A stretch of 64,000 nt of DNA from contig NW_026733005.1 in NCBI RefSeq assembly GCF_028476545.1, forward strand, positions 41,643 through 105,642, written 5' to 3'. Each line of letters begins with the position of its first letter. Position 1 is the stretch's first letter. A model generated the notes under the pieces. It searched no databases, had not been told where the DNA came from, and was given only the letters and a program-made list of their open reading frames with translations. Of the stretch, positions 25,101 through 37,800 are shown piece by piece. The stretch comes from Physella acuta. Lineage: Eukaryota; Mollusca; Gastropoda; Physidae. The position numbers were made by a program, and so were the translations under genes.

Positions 25101-28100
25101 TGCGCTTGTCGATGCGCAAATAGATGTCCTAGTGGTCAAGCACCTAATCTAATTAGAGGATGCGCTTGTGAATGCACAAATACCTGTCCAAATGGTCAAG
25201 CACCAAATCCAGACAATGGATGCGCTTGTAGATGTGCAAATACTTGTCAAAGAGGACTATCACCAAATCCAGACAATAGATGCGCTTGTGAATGCACAAA
25301 TACAAATACCTGTCCAAATGGTCAAGCACCAAATCCAGACAATGGTTGCGCTTGTCAATGCGCAAATAGATGTCCTAGTGGTCAAGCACCTAATCTAATT
25401 AGAGGATGCGCTTGTGAATGCACAAATACCTGTCCAAATGGTCAAGCACCAAATCCAGACAATGGATGCGCTTGTCAATGCGCAAATAGATGTCCTAGTG
25501 GTCAAGCACCTAATCTAATTAGAGGATGCGCTTGTGAATGCACAAATACCTGTCCAAATGGTCAAGCACCAAATCCAGACAATGGATGCGCTTGTCAATG
25601 CGCAAATAGATGTCCTAGTGGTCAAGTACCTAATCTAAGCAGAGGATGCGCTTGTGAATGCACAAATACCTGTCCAAGTGGTCAAGCACCGAATCCAAAT
25701 ACTGGATGCACATGTCAATGTCCCAATTCCTGCCAAACAGGTTATTCACCAAATCCAAACAGAGGATGCGCTTGTGAATGCACAAATACCTGTCCAAGAG
25801 GACTATCACCCAATCCAGACAACAGATGCGCTTGTGAATGCACAAATACATGTCCTAGTGGTCAAGCACCAAATCCAAACAGTGGATGCGCTTGTCAATG
25901 CACAAATACCTGTCCAAGTGGTCAAGCACCAAATCCAAATAATGGATGCAGATGTCAATGTCCCAATTCTTGCCCAACAGGTCAATCACCTAATATAAAC
26001 AGAGGATGCATTTGTGAATGCACAAATTCCTGTCCAAATGGCCAAGTACCTAATCCAAATACTGAATGCAGATGTCAATGTCCCAATTCTTGCCCAACAG
26101 GTCAAGCGCCTAATCTAAACAGAGGATGCACTTGCGAATGCACAAATACATGTCCTAGTGGTCAAGCACCGAATCCAAATACTGGATGCACATGTCAATG
26201 TCCCAATTCCTGCCAAACAGGTTATTCACCAAATCCAAACAGAGGATGCGCTTGTGAATGCACAAATACCTGCCCAAGAGGACAATCACCCAATCCAGAC
26301 AACAGATGCGCTTGTGAATGCACAAATACATGTCCTAGTGGTCAAGCACCAAATCCAGACAATGGATGCGCTTGTCAATGCATAAATACCTGTCCGAGTG
26401 GTCAAGCACCTAATCAAAACAGTGGATGCGCTTGTCAATGCACAAATACCTGTCCAAGTGGTCAAGCACCAAATCTAAACAAAGGATGCACTTGTGAATG
26501 CACAAATACCTGTCCAAGTGGTCAAGCACCAAATCTAAATAATGGATGCAGATGTCAATGTGCCAATTCCTGCCCAACAGGTCAATCGCCAAATCCAGAC
26601 AACAGATGCGCTTGTCAATGCACAAATACAAATACATGTCCAAATGGCCAAGCACCAAATCCAGACAATGGTTGCGCTTGTCAATGCACAAGAACCTGTC
26701 CTAATGGTCAAAGACCAAATCCAGACAATAGATGCGCTTGTGAATGCACAAATACAAATACCTGTCCAAATGGTCAAGCACCAAATCCAGACAATGGTTG
26801 CGCTTGTCAATGCGCAAATAGATGTCCTAGTGGTCAAGCACCTAATCTAATTAGAGGATGCGCTTGTGAATGCACAAATACCTGTCCAAATGGTCAAGCA
26901 CCAAATCCAGAAAATGGCTGCGCTTGTCAATGCGCAAATAGATGTCCAAATGGTCAAGCACCAAATCCAGATAACGGATGCATTTGTAGATGTGCAAATA
27001 CTTGTCAAAGAGGACTATCACCAAATCCAGACAATAGATGCGCTTGTGAATGCACAAATACAAATACCTGTCCAAATGGTCAAGCACCAAATCCAGACAA
27101 TGATTGCGCTTGTCAATGCGCAAATAGATGTCCTAGTGGTCAAGCACCTAATCTAATTAGAGGATGCGCTTGTGAATGCACAAATACCTGTCCAAATGGT
27201 CAAGCACCAAATCCAGACAATGGATGCACTTGTCAATGCGCAAATAGATGTCCTAGTGGTCAAGCACCTAATCTAATTAGAGGATGCGCTTGTGAATGCT
27301 CAAATACCTGTCCAAGTGGTCAAGCACCAAATCTAAATAATGGATGCAGATGTCAATGTGCCAATTCCTGCCCAACAGGACAATCACCCAATCCAGACAA
27401 CAGATGCGCTTGTGAATGCACAAATACATGTCCTAGTGGTCAAGCACCAAATCCAGACAATGGATGCGCTTGTCAATGTGCAAATAGATGTCCAAGTGGT
27501 CTTCTACCAAATCCCAGCAATTGCATTTGCCAATGTCCGAACTCTTGCCCAAGTGGTCAAGTTGCGAACCCAGCCAACAGTTGCACTTGTGAATGCTCTA
27601 ATACCTGCCCTAACGGCCAGCGTGCCGAGGTCATTAATCGATGTGCTTGTCCTGCTATTTGTACAACAACGTGTCCAGTAGGCAAAAGGCTGAACATAAA
27701 TACCTGCAGCTGTGAATGTATCAACACCTGCCCCGTGGCGAGTACCGTTCAGGATCCCAATACCTGTGCCTGCTCGTGCAAAGACACGCTTGCAATCTAC
27801 AACTCAAGTTCACAGCTTTGTGGTACGTTATTTTTTCTTTTCGTAATGGCTATACATTGTTACTAAACATATTCATATATGTTGTAAAATAGTATATTTA
27901 AGAAATACATTAACCTTAAAGCTAACATTCCGCTTTTTCATAACCTGGTGAGAAATGTTAAAGTTTTTTAAGGCACGGGTCACTAATATGGATCATCTTA
28001 AAAATAAGTTTGAAAACATTATTTGATACAACAGATTAGTAGGAAATGTATAATAAGTCCTAATTATTTTTATTTTGTATTTATTGAGTCATAGGCGATT

Positions 28101-28166
28101 TTCTCTACCCTTATACACATTAAAAAGAAAAACATACAGATTATAAAATTTAGGTACATGGTACAT

Positions 28167-28256
<90 letters not shown>

Positions 28257-28804
28257 GGTCGAGTGCCCGCACTTCCCTGCGCCGCTCGGTCATTTTTTAG
28301 CCCTGAGTAAAACCGACTAGCCATTTACATATTGCATGCAAAAAATTAGCCTGATTTACAGACGGTAAGTACCATAAAATCTGTGTTGAAAATACGACTG
28401 GTCAGTTTCGACCACTTTACACATTTTATATCAAAGGGGGGTCGTTAGGCAAAAGTTTGTTCGATATTTAGCTTATATAAGGAGCTTTTCACCCGTGGTC
28501 ACTTTTTAGCACTCGCCGTGCGAGTAGAGGCTGAGCGATAGTTTATCCTTAAGGCCGATTAATTTTCCAGGTCTATGGTAAAAATGAGCCAGATGTATAG
28601 AGCCAAACTACCATAAAATCTGTTTTGCAAATAGTCATCGTTTTTCATCAAATTAACTATGTTTACATAGTGAATTCGGACCGGCCACCTCTGAAGCCCT
28701 TCCGAAGTTTTCCTGAAGATAGCGCCTATTTTTTAGTGACCCCCGCGGGTAATTCTACGACCTCATGAGTTTTGATTGGGTTTGTACCTGCAGATATTTG
28801 TATA

Positions 28805-28868
<64 letters not shown>

Positions 28869-31800
28869 TATATACATACATACAAAACAGTACTATGTTT
28901 GTATAAGGACATGTGGCCTCTGGTTAGTTAAACAGTGTTCCGGATTTTTCCCGAGGGTAGCACCATTTTTTTTCTGACCCCCTTCGGCCCATGTACATCC
29001 CCAAAAGTTTTCAAAGGGTTCCTATGTGGAAATGACCTAAGGAGTTATGAAGGTGTTCCTACATGGGAACTTTTTCTATATATAGTTTTGACCCCTCATC
29101 ATGGACCCCAGTGGAGTAGCCAGGATCGTCTCAAGGGGGGGTTCCAATTTTTACCCGGGGACAAACTTTCGATTTGCACCCCCCCCCCTGAAACTTTCGA
29201 TTTGCACCCCCCCCCTCAAACTTTCGATTTGCACCCCCCCCCCCCCCTCAAACTTTCGATTTGCACCCCCCCCCCCCTGAAACTTTCGATTTGCACCCCC
29301 CCCCCCCCCTCAAACTTTCGATTTGCACCCCCCCTCAAACTTTCGATTTGCACCCCCCCCCCCCCTCATACTTTTTATATATACCGAGGGGTCTATGGGG
29401 GGGGGGGGGTTATGACCCCCCCTAACCCCCCCCTGCCTACGCCACTGATGGACCCCGTGTTCTGTCGTCCCGATGAAGGAGCCTGCCAAATTTGAATCTT
29501 CTGCGGCGCCGGGAAGTGCCCGATCGGGCACCCGACCACTTTGCTTTATATAAATAATTTCCAAAATTGAAAGTTTTAAAAAGGGGACCTGACTTGGGTG
29601 TATTCACTGAAGCGATCCCTAACCACACTGAACTACGATTTTAATTTTATTTAGAAATAAATACTATTAATATATCTATTTCCTTCTATTACGATTTAAG
29701 TTCGTTTTCAGATTTGCTTCGAGATCTATTTATTTTTTTTTTAGCAGTAGGCTATTTATAATTTTTAAAAAAATTTAGTAGTTGCCCTATTTTGTGTACT
29801 AGATTTTATTATTTCTATCTATTATATATTGCTTTTGCAGACAAGGGCTTTTGCACTTTGACCTGCAGTGCCCCGCAAATCCTTGATGCTGCATCCTGCA
29901 CTTGTGGTCAGTAGTAAATAACTTAACTATATTAAGTAGTTCCGTGTGTTGACTCACTTGGCACTTTCACTTGCTAATGTCTTGTTAACTTAGCTAGACT
30001 AGATACTAGATAGAGATCTAGATTCTAGATCGATCTATTAACTAGATTGTTTCTAGATCTAGATCTAGTCTAGATCTAGATCTAGTACTAACTTTTTAGT
30101 AACTTAGTTACTGAGTAGGCCTGAAAAATAACTTGGTGCAGAAAGTTGATATACTTTTAAATCTGTAGATTTTACCTGGTTTAATTTAATGTTAGATCTA
30201 GATCTAGATCGTCTAGGATTTTGTAGCCAAGATAGCCGTTTATTAACTGAATAATTCGATAATTCCCGCCCTTGAAGACTTGAAATTTTTATTTAACATC
30301 GCATTTTTCAAAAAGAAATATCGGAAATGTGTATTTTAAATTAAAATTATTTATAACGAGAATTAAAAAAACAAACAAAACAAATTGAGATAAATCTTGA
30401 ATTCGCGATTTTCGGAAAATAGAGTTTAGGTAGAATGTAATTGTAAAGTTCACTTTTCAAACCTGACGGTCTATAGGGCAAGTGAGTAGAGTTCACTTGT
30501 TTCTGTGACCTCGGCATATGCAGAGATAAGGGGTCGTCCATAAATGACGTCACACTCGTAGGGGGGAGGGGGGTCCGTAATTTTGTGATGGTGTGTGATG
30601 AGGGGAGGGGGGGGGTGTTCAGATGGTGTGACGTCACTCTTTTGCATTATAAAAATCAATGTTAGAAAACGAGATTTGGCCGTCATTTCGCGTTTTCGAA
30701 AACGATTTAGGAAATGATCGAAATACTCTATGTTGACAATGACAGAGTTTTGACAAGATTTTGGAAAAATATAGATGTTTTTTAGGCTGAGATGTTACGT
30801 CATTTTAGGGGGGGTCTGGCTTTTTGTCACGACGTGTGACGGAGGGAAGGGGGTGGTGGTAAAAATCGTCGAAAAAAGCGTGACGTCATTTATGGTAGAC
30901 CCTCTAATGTTATTGTTAGTAGTCTATCATTAATTAATTGCGTTTGGCCTGTTAATTTCTTTATTTTCTATGTCCTTAATTAATGTTTATTAAAAAATGA
31001 AAATAATTTCACCTAGGCCTATGCCTATTAACTAGTATTAAGTATTAGGCTAACGATAAGCCATTAGCCTAATGGCGCTAATGGCATTAGGCCTAACATT
31101 TAGGCCCTGACGATTTAATTTTTTTAAATCAATAATTTTAATTTTAAATACCCTACTAACTAAAATACATATATTTGTATATAAATCAAGGTATAGTACA
31201 GAATAACAATTTAACATGTAGACTATGTACAATGTATAAAATACTAACAAGGCAGTCTGCTGTGTTAATAATAATTATCATAGTTTTAAAAAGTGATAGT
31301 CATTTAATAGGATATATTTTTTGTAAATTTATTTAATAAATATGAATAAATTAATTCTTTGTATAGGCCTAGTAATATATTTATTCCTATTATTCTAAAT
31401 ACTTTGCCAAATAATTAAAACAATAGGCCTACTTTAAAAAATCATTTGACATTTATTTTATCCTTTACAGTTTGTCCATCACAGTGCCCTATCAATGCTG
31501 AAAGAAAAGGCACTTGTGATTGTCTGTGCTTTGATTCCAACCTAGTCTACAACAGTGCAAGAAATATATGTGGTAATTAATAGATCTGTTAAGTTCTCAC
31601 TTGACCACCATGTCGACCATTAGGCCTACTGATTTTTTAAAAATTAATTATTATATTTTAATCAACTTGATTCAAATTGAATTAATTCTGTAATAAATGT
31701 TAAAACTTGTTTTTGGACAAGAAATCTTAAATTAATAAAGCAATTAATAAATTAATAATTGATCTATCAAAATATGCATCCCATAGGCCTACATTAGCCT

Positions 31801-34800
31801 ACATAATATGTGGAAATTTGCATTGGCTACAATATGAAAATTTGCAAGTTTAACTGAGTTTTATTGGTGCTAACATTTTTTAGTAGGCTTAAACTTAAAT
31901 CAGTTAGCATTAACATTGATTACTTGCTCATTAGCAATATGTATACTTAAATTAACAACTATTCTGCCTCCGCATAGGCCTACTGCATTTACAATACATT
32001 CTGCAAATTAATCTATTCAGAACGAAGACAGACCTGTCCGCAGAATTGCCCAGTAAACAGTATTCAAGGGTCTGACTGCTCATGCAAGTGTTCTCAGGGA
32101 TTTTCTTTCAATCAGACCACCAGGCAATGTGGTATGTGAATTTTTGTGATAGTGTTTCAGCTAAGTTTCTCCATCTGCGATATTTGATTAATCCCTATGT
32201 GTGAAACAGATGATAAGGTTGTTTTTGGGTTTGTTGAGGAGACAATCAGTGCTTTTCCATTAAAAAAAAAAAAATCAAAAACTAAAAATTTAATTTTTTG
32301 GAAAAGTATCTAAGTGCAGTCAATGGATTTAGCTGTGACTAAAAGTACACGCTTTGTAATTAATGATTTAGATGTCTAGGTATAAAAAGGCTTATTAAAC
32401 TTATTATATTAACTTATATATACTGACAATTTGTTTTTGACAAGGTATTATATCCTTAAACAGGTTTGGTAAATTTTCATCCAGGCTTCTTTTATGTTTT
32501 TCATTTTATTATCTTTTCCCGTTAGTGGCCAAGACAAATCGGGTAGATGAAGTAGAGTTCATCTTTTTCAGAGACTTCGGTATATGAAGGGTTAGTGTGG
32601 TAGGCACTATGCCCAGCTGCCTTTGTTTGCCTAATGTAAGTCAGGTACCCATCTGAGCTGGGTGGACTCAGGCACATTCTACGGACCTGAACCCTGATTC
32701 GAACTCGAGACTTTTGGGATAACAGTAGAACTCTCAACCGCTAGGCTACGCCGTCCTATGTTATTCATTTACCAGGGTGTAAAATTGACCAGATTTGAAA
32801 CATTGCCATGGAAGTCTGTAAGCAATGTTGATAAACATTTTCAAAGATTAATTTCAAAATTAACACACACACAAAATTTTGTATAAATTTTTACATTGAT
32901 GATGTAACAGAGTCTAGCATGTATTACTGTGCTGAAATCACTTTACACCTAATTAAAAAAAATGTACAATGTATGATTTATAGGCACATTGTATGTTTAA
33001 ACCCACAGACCCTGTCACTACATATGCTGTCTGCTCACGTAGCGAACTGACATGTGAAAATAACCAGGTTGCCTACAAGGACTGTAATGGCCGCTGTTTC
33101 TGTGCTTGTGGAACTAATTTTGCTGGCCCTCGGTGTGAAATCAGAATTCAAGGTAATCAAAATAATCTGACTTCGTTAATTTTGTAATAGGATTTGTTCG
33201 TACCTTCAGTTTTTTAGAACCCATTTTTATTTCACATTTAATTGATTAAAGCTTCCATCAAGATATTGGTAGGCTATAGCTAGTATTTCTAATGCTAGAG
33301 TACTTGTAGGCTTACTTTTATTTATTCCTTGGGGGTTAGATTTAGTTGGGGCTAGGGTGGGGTCAAAGGTCAATATTAGTGGTAAAGTTAATGTAACATA
33401 ATGTTAGCATTGAGTTCATATGCAATACCAGCTGAGATATAAAAAAAACACTTGTATAATGGTAAGCTGGTAAATTTAGAATTTTTTCTTTGTTTTTAGT
33501 CTAAATAATACTGTGCTACTTCATAACCAATTTAGATTTGATGACACACTGAACTTTGAGCCATCATCAGATAATAACTAAATATATAATACATATGGTT
33601 AAATAATTCATGAATCATTTCTATCAGCTATTTTGTATGTACCTAGCAAAAAAACAAACAAAAACCCAGCTTTTAATATAAACATGTTATTTTCTACAGC
33701 TAAAAATACAGCTTTTAATATAAACATGTTATTTTCTACTGATAAAAAACCAGCTTTTATTATAAACATGTTATTTTCTACAGCTCAGCTTTGTGACAAC
33801 TGCTTCTATGACAACGGCCATTATCATGCTGGAGTGGTGGGATACTGCGACCTGTTTGTCAACTGTGTGCCCTCAGGGAACTCCTCCACAAGAGATCCTG
33901 CAGTGCGTCCTTCAGAGTTCACTCCCTTCATCATGTCCTGTGCACCAGGAACATACTACATCACCAGGCCCAATGGATGGAGGGGATGCGACTTTTTGGA
34001 GAATGGTATTTGTTTAGCAGGTGGGTTCAGCTTTTATTCTTGAAATTTTATTTTGAACTGTGTATGGATTAATAACAATTTAAATAGTCTTTGAAAAAAT
34101 TATAATGGCTAAAAAATTCATTATGTTTAAGCATTATTAAATGATGATTTTAAATAATCTTTACTAGAATTGTATAGATAATGATTTTGAACCATAATTG
34201 AAGGATAATATGTGTTATAATCACGGTTTTAAATTTAATAGAAAAATAATTTAGTGCATTAGTTATATGGCTTTTGACTATCAAAATTTTATCTTTTGTT
34301 TTTCTGCAATTTAACTAGAAATGTTTTGGGCTTTGCAAGAGTACAATAGTCTTGACTAAATTACATTTTTGTGTCCAGACAAGTGCCAAACCATGGCTCC
34401 AGGCTCCAAATATCCAGACCCTGGTTCATGCCAGAGTTACTGGGAGTGTGACGCCAACAGGAAGCTCTCTGGCAAAGGCTGCTGCGAGGCTGGACAAGGA
34501 TTTGATTCCAGGACTCAAAGGTGTGTGGCTAACGCAAACTGCCCAGTGACCTGCGGACCACAGGCACCAATGATCTGCAATAATAATACAGGTGAGACAG
34601 ACATTTCTAAAAAAAGGAAATTGCTTTCTTCTGAATATATTTTAAAAAAAAGATTAGGCCTAAAAGCTTACTATATTATTATTATTCTAAAATTATAATA
34701 CTGAAAAGAAAATTCTACTTACTTCCCTTTTAAACTTTTTTGTGTAATAAAATTATTAGTAGGCCTACTTTCAATATTTTAACTACTTTTTTTTTTAAAA

Positions 34801-37800
34801 GTAAAAAATGAAATAAAAAAATTGAGAAACTTTTTAAAAACTCTAAAATCACAAAAATATAAATGCTTACCCACAGAAATAATAATAATATTTCAAACTT
34901 TTCTACTTCAGTGGAGTGTCCATTTGTTGTCACCGCCAACGACCCCAACGAATACTTTTACAAGGAAGTGCCCTGGGCCAAGCTGAGATGTCAAACTGGA
35001 GACATTATGGATCTGACCATCTGCAACTGTAGACATTTGGTGGATCAGAGACCTCTTGGTAGGTGATCAGTTAGTGACCTTTAGGTAAAAGATCAGTCAG
35101 TGACCTTTAGGTAAAAGATCAGTCAGAGACCTCTTGGTAGGTGATCAGTTAGTGACCTTTAGGTAAAAGATCAGTCAGTGACCTTTAGGTAAAAGATCAG
35201 TTAGTGACCTCTAGGTAGGTGATCAGTTAGTGACCTTTAGGTAAAAGATCAGTTAGTGACCTTTAGGTAAATAATCAGCCTACTGGATATTTGTATTTTC
35301 CTTAATTTACAAGATTTATTGCTAAGTAAAACCAAAAGGACACCCATCTTAGTCAACAATCCAGCTCTGGTGGGTGTTTGCCAAAGTTTTGGAAAATGAA
35401 CTCATCTAGGGAATAAATACATTTATCAAATGAACAGATGTACATATTCATCTTCTTTTTTCTTTTATTGGAGAATATTTCCTCCAACATAATTAAGAAT
35501 TAAGTGTCAACCTGTTATGAACCATTTGGCCTGTTGACTTTGAATTCAGTCTGCTTTTCTTTCTGGATTTGCTGCAGTAGTTTGATTTAGGAGTTTTCTC
35601 TCTTAGATGGGTTGCTGTTTCTAGCAAACTAGCTTCATATGCCCAGGGTCCAAACTTGGAACTTTTGAGCTCCCCCCCCAACCTAACATTTAATCTTTAT
35701 TTTTTTCTCCCTCATTCCCCAGCATGTGACGCTGTCATCAACTTCACATTTGAGACCGAGGGCGTCACAGAGGAGGATCATGTCCCCAGGGTTCTCCTCC
35801 CTGGCATTGGCTCGGTGGCTAACTTTAGTGTAAGTTGACACATGCTGTGATTTTATAAATAAGTAAGCCAACTGACTGTGTTTATAAATGAATAAGCCAA
35901 CTGACTGTGTTTATAAATGAATAAGCCAACTGACTGTGTTTATAAATAAGTAAGCCAACTGACTGTGTTTATAAATAAGTAAGCCAACTGACTGTGTTTA
36001 TAAATAAGTAAGCCAACTGACTGTGTTTATAAATAAGTAAGCCAACTGACTGTGTTTATAAATAAGTAAGCCAACTGACTGTGTTTATAAATAAGTAAGC
36101 CAACTGACTGTGTTTATAAATAAGTAAGCCTACTGACTGTGTTTATAAGTGAGTAGGCCTACAGAGTTTATAAATGAATAAGCCAACTAACTATGCATTT
36201 ATAAATGAGTAAGCCTAGTCATTATACATGGGGAAACCTACTGTCTGTGTTTATAACTGAGTAAGCCTACTGTCTGTGTTTATAAATGAATAAGCCTTCT
36301 AACTGTATGTTTATAAATGAATACGCCTACTGCGCTTATAAATGTGTAAGCCTATTGTGTTAATAAATGAATAGGCCTACTGTGCTTATAAATGTGTAAG
36401 TCTATTGTGTTAATAAATGAATACGCCTACTGTGTTTATAAATGTGCAAGCCTATTGTGTTAATAAATGAATAAGCCTACTGTGTTTATAAATTCATAAG
36501 CCTATTGACTGACTGACTGTGTGTGTTGTTCAATGCAGGGTTCAGACAACATAGTCTTCAAGTACTTTGCTGGCTCAGGGTTCTACACCGACTACTTCCA
36601 AATCAACATGAAGCTCTTTGTGCCCCACCCTCCCACTGGAAACCAGAGGGTTGCCGTGGCAACCAATGCTGACTGCAGGGTGAAAGAGTCTGTGTCCATT
36701 ACCATGGACAGCACAAATTTCTATTTTAAGGTGAGGCTCGTGATCCCTACCTCAGGGATTATTCATGTCAGAACTGTTTAGTTTAAGTAGTAAATTATGT
36801 TAGGGGCTGACCATCCTTAAGTTTGACCACCGCTCTCACCCGTCTCCATCTTGGTCTTAAATTTGTGAAGCTACTAACACAACTTTTTTTTTTATAACTT
36901 TTTGCATAAACCTTACTGCAGTTACCATTTTTATCCAACTTGGTGTGTGAAATAGTTAATGAACAACTTTTTATATCTGCTAGGCAATTTATTCTATTGA
37001 CAAGTTTCTTAAATAATTAATTAATCTTATAAGAATCAGTTTTAACTATTTTATGCATACTAGTGGTGTAAAATGTCAAAGCTAGAAATTTAAATCGTCT
37101 TTCCATGCTTGTTATTTTTGTTTTGTTTTATAATTTACAAAATATATCAATGGTTTCAACAGATTTATCAACTAGAATCAGACACACCTTGTGAGATAGC
37201 TATTCCATTTGCTGGTCTTGCTGATAGGGTAAGTGTTTGTAGATTTATATATACAATTCGTCACCTCAAGGAAAAGTTTTGAGTTCGAACCTCTGGGCAG
37301 ATGGTGCTTGATAGCTGGGGACAGCAATATATCAAGGCAAGAAAACTCCAAAATGGAACAGTGCTGCCTTGTAATTTGTTATTGAATAAACAATGGCTAT
37401 GGAAGCATATTTGAGTCAACTGGCCATATGATGCAAAACATGTTGACACATAATACTTAATTGTGTTGGAGGAAATTTCGTCCTACATTTAAATTAAGAA
37501 TGGAGAAGAATTATTGGGTAATAAATTTTTGTTTTGTTTTCAGAATGGCTGGTTTGATGTGGCTTTGGTGTACAAGCGATTGAGCCCAGAGGCGTTTGAA
37601 TTTTCTGGAAAGGTTGGAGCAAATACACAAAAATACACTGGGAAAGTAGTCCTCTCCAGTGAGTAGAGTTTTCCTTAAGATATTAAAACAAATCTGTAAA
37701 AATTAAAAAAAATTCTTTGCTTTTAGTGTAAAAAAATTTGTGTTAATTCATAACCAATTTAGATTAGATGATTACTGACCTTTAAACTATGACAGCTAAT

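Noticed and set aside
22546-27681. Many overlapping open frames in other frames and on the minus strand across exon 15
   Set aside because: They are shadows of a 60-bp, stop-poor repeat. Only the frame with conserved cysteines joins the flanking exons in phase.
33974-34043. Earlier donor for exon 20 (AATG then GTATTT)
   Set aside because: It would also keep phase 1, but it drops a cysteine of the chitin-binding module; the donor at 34021 (GTGGGT) fits the domain better.
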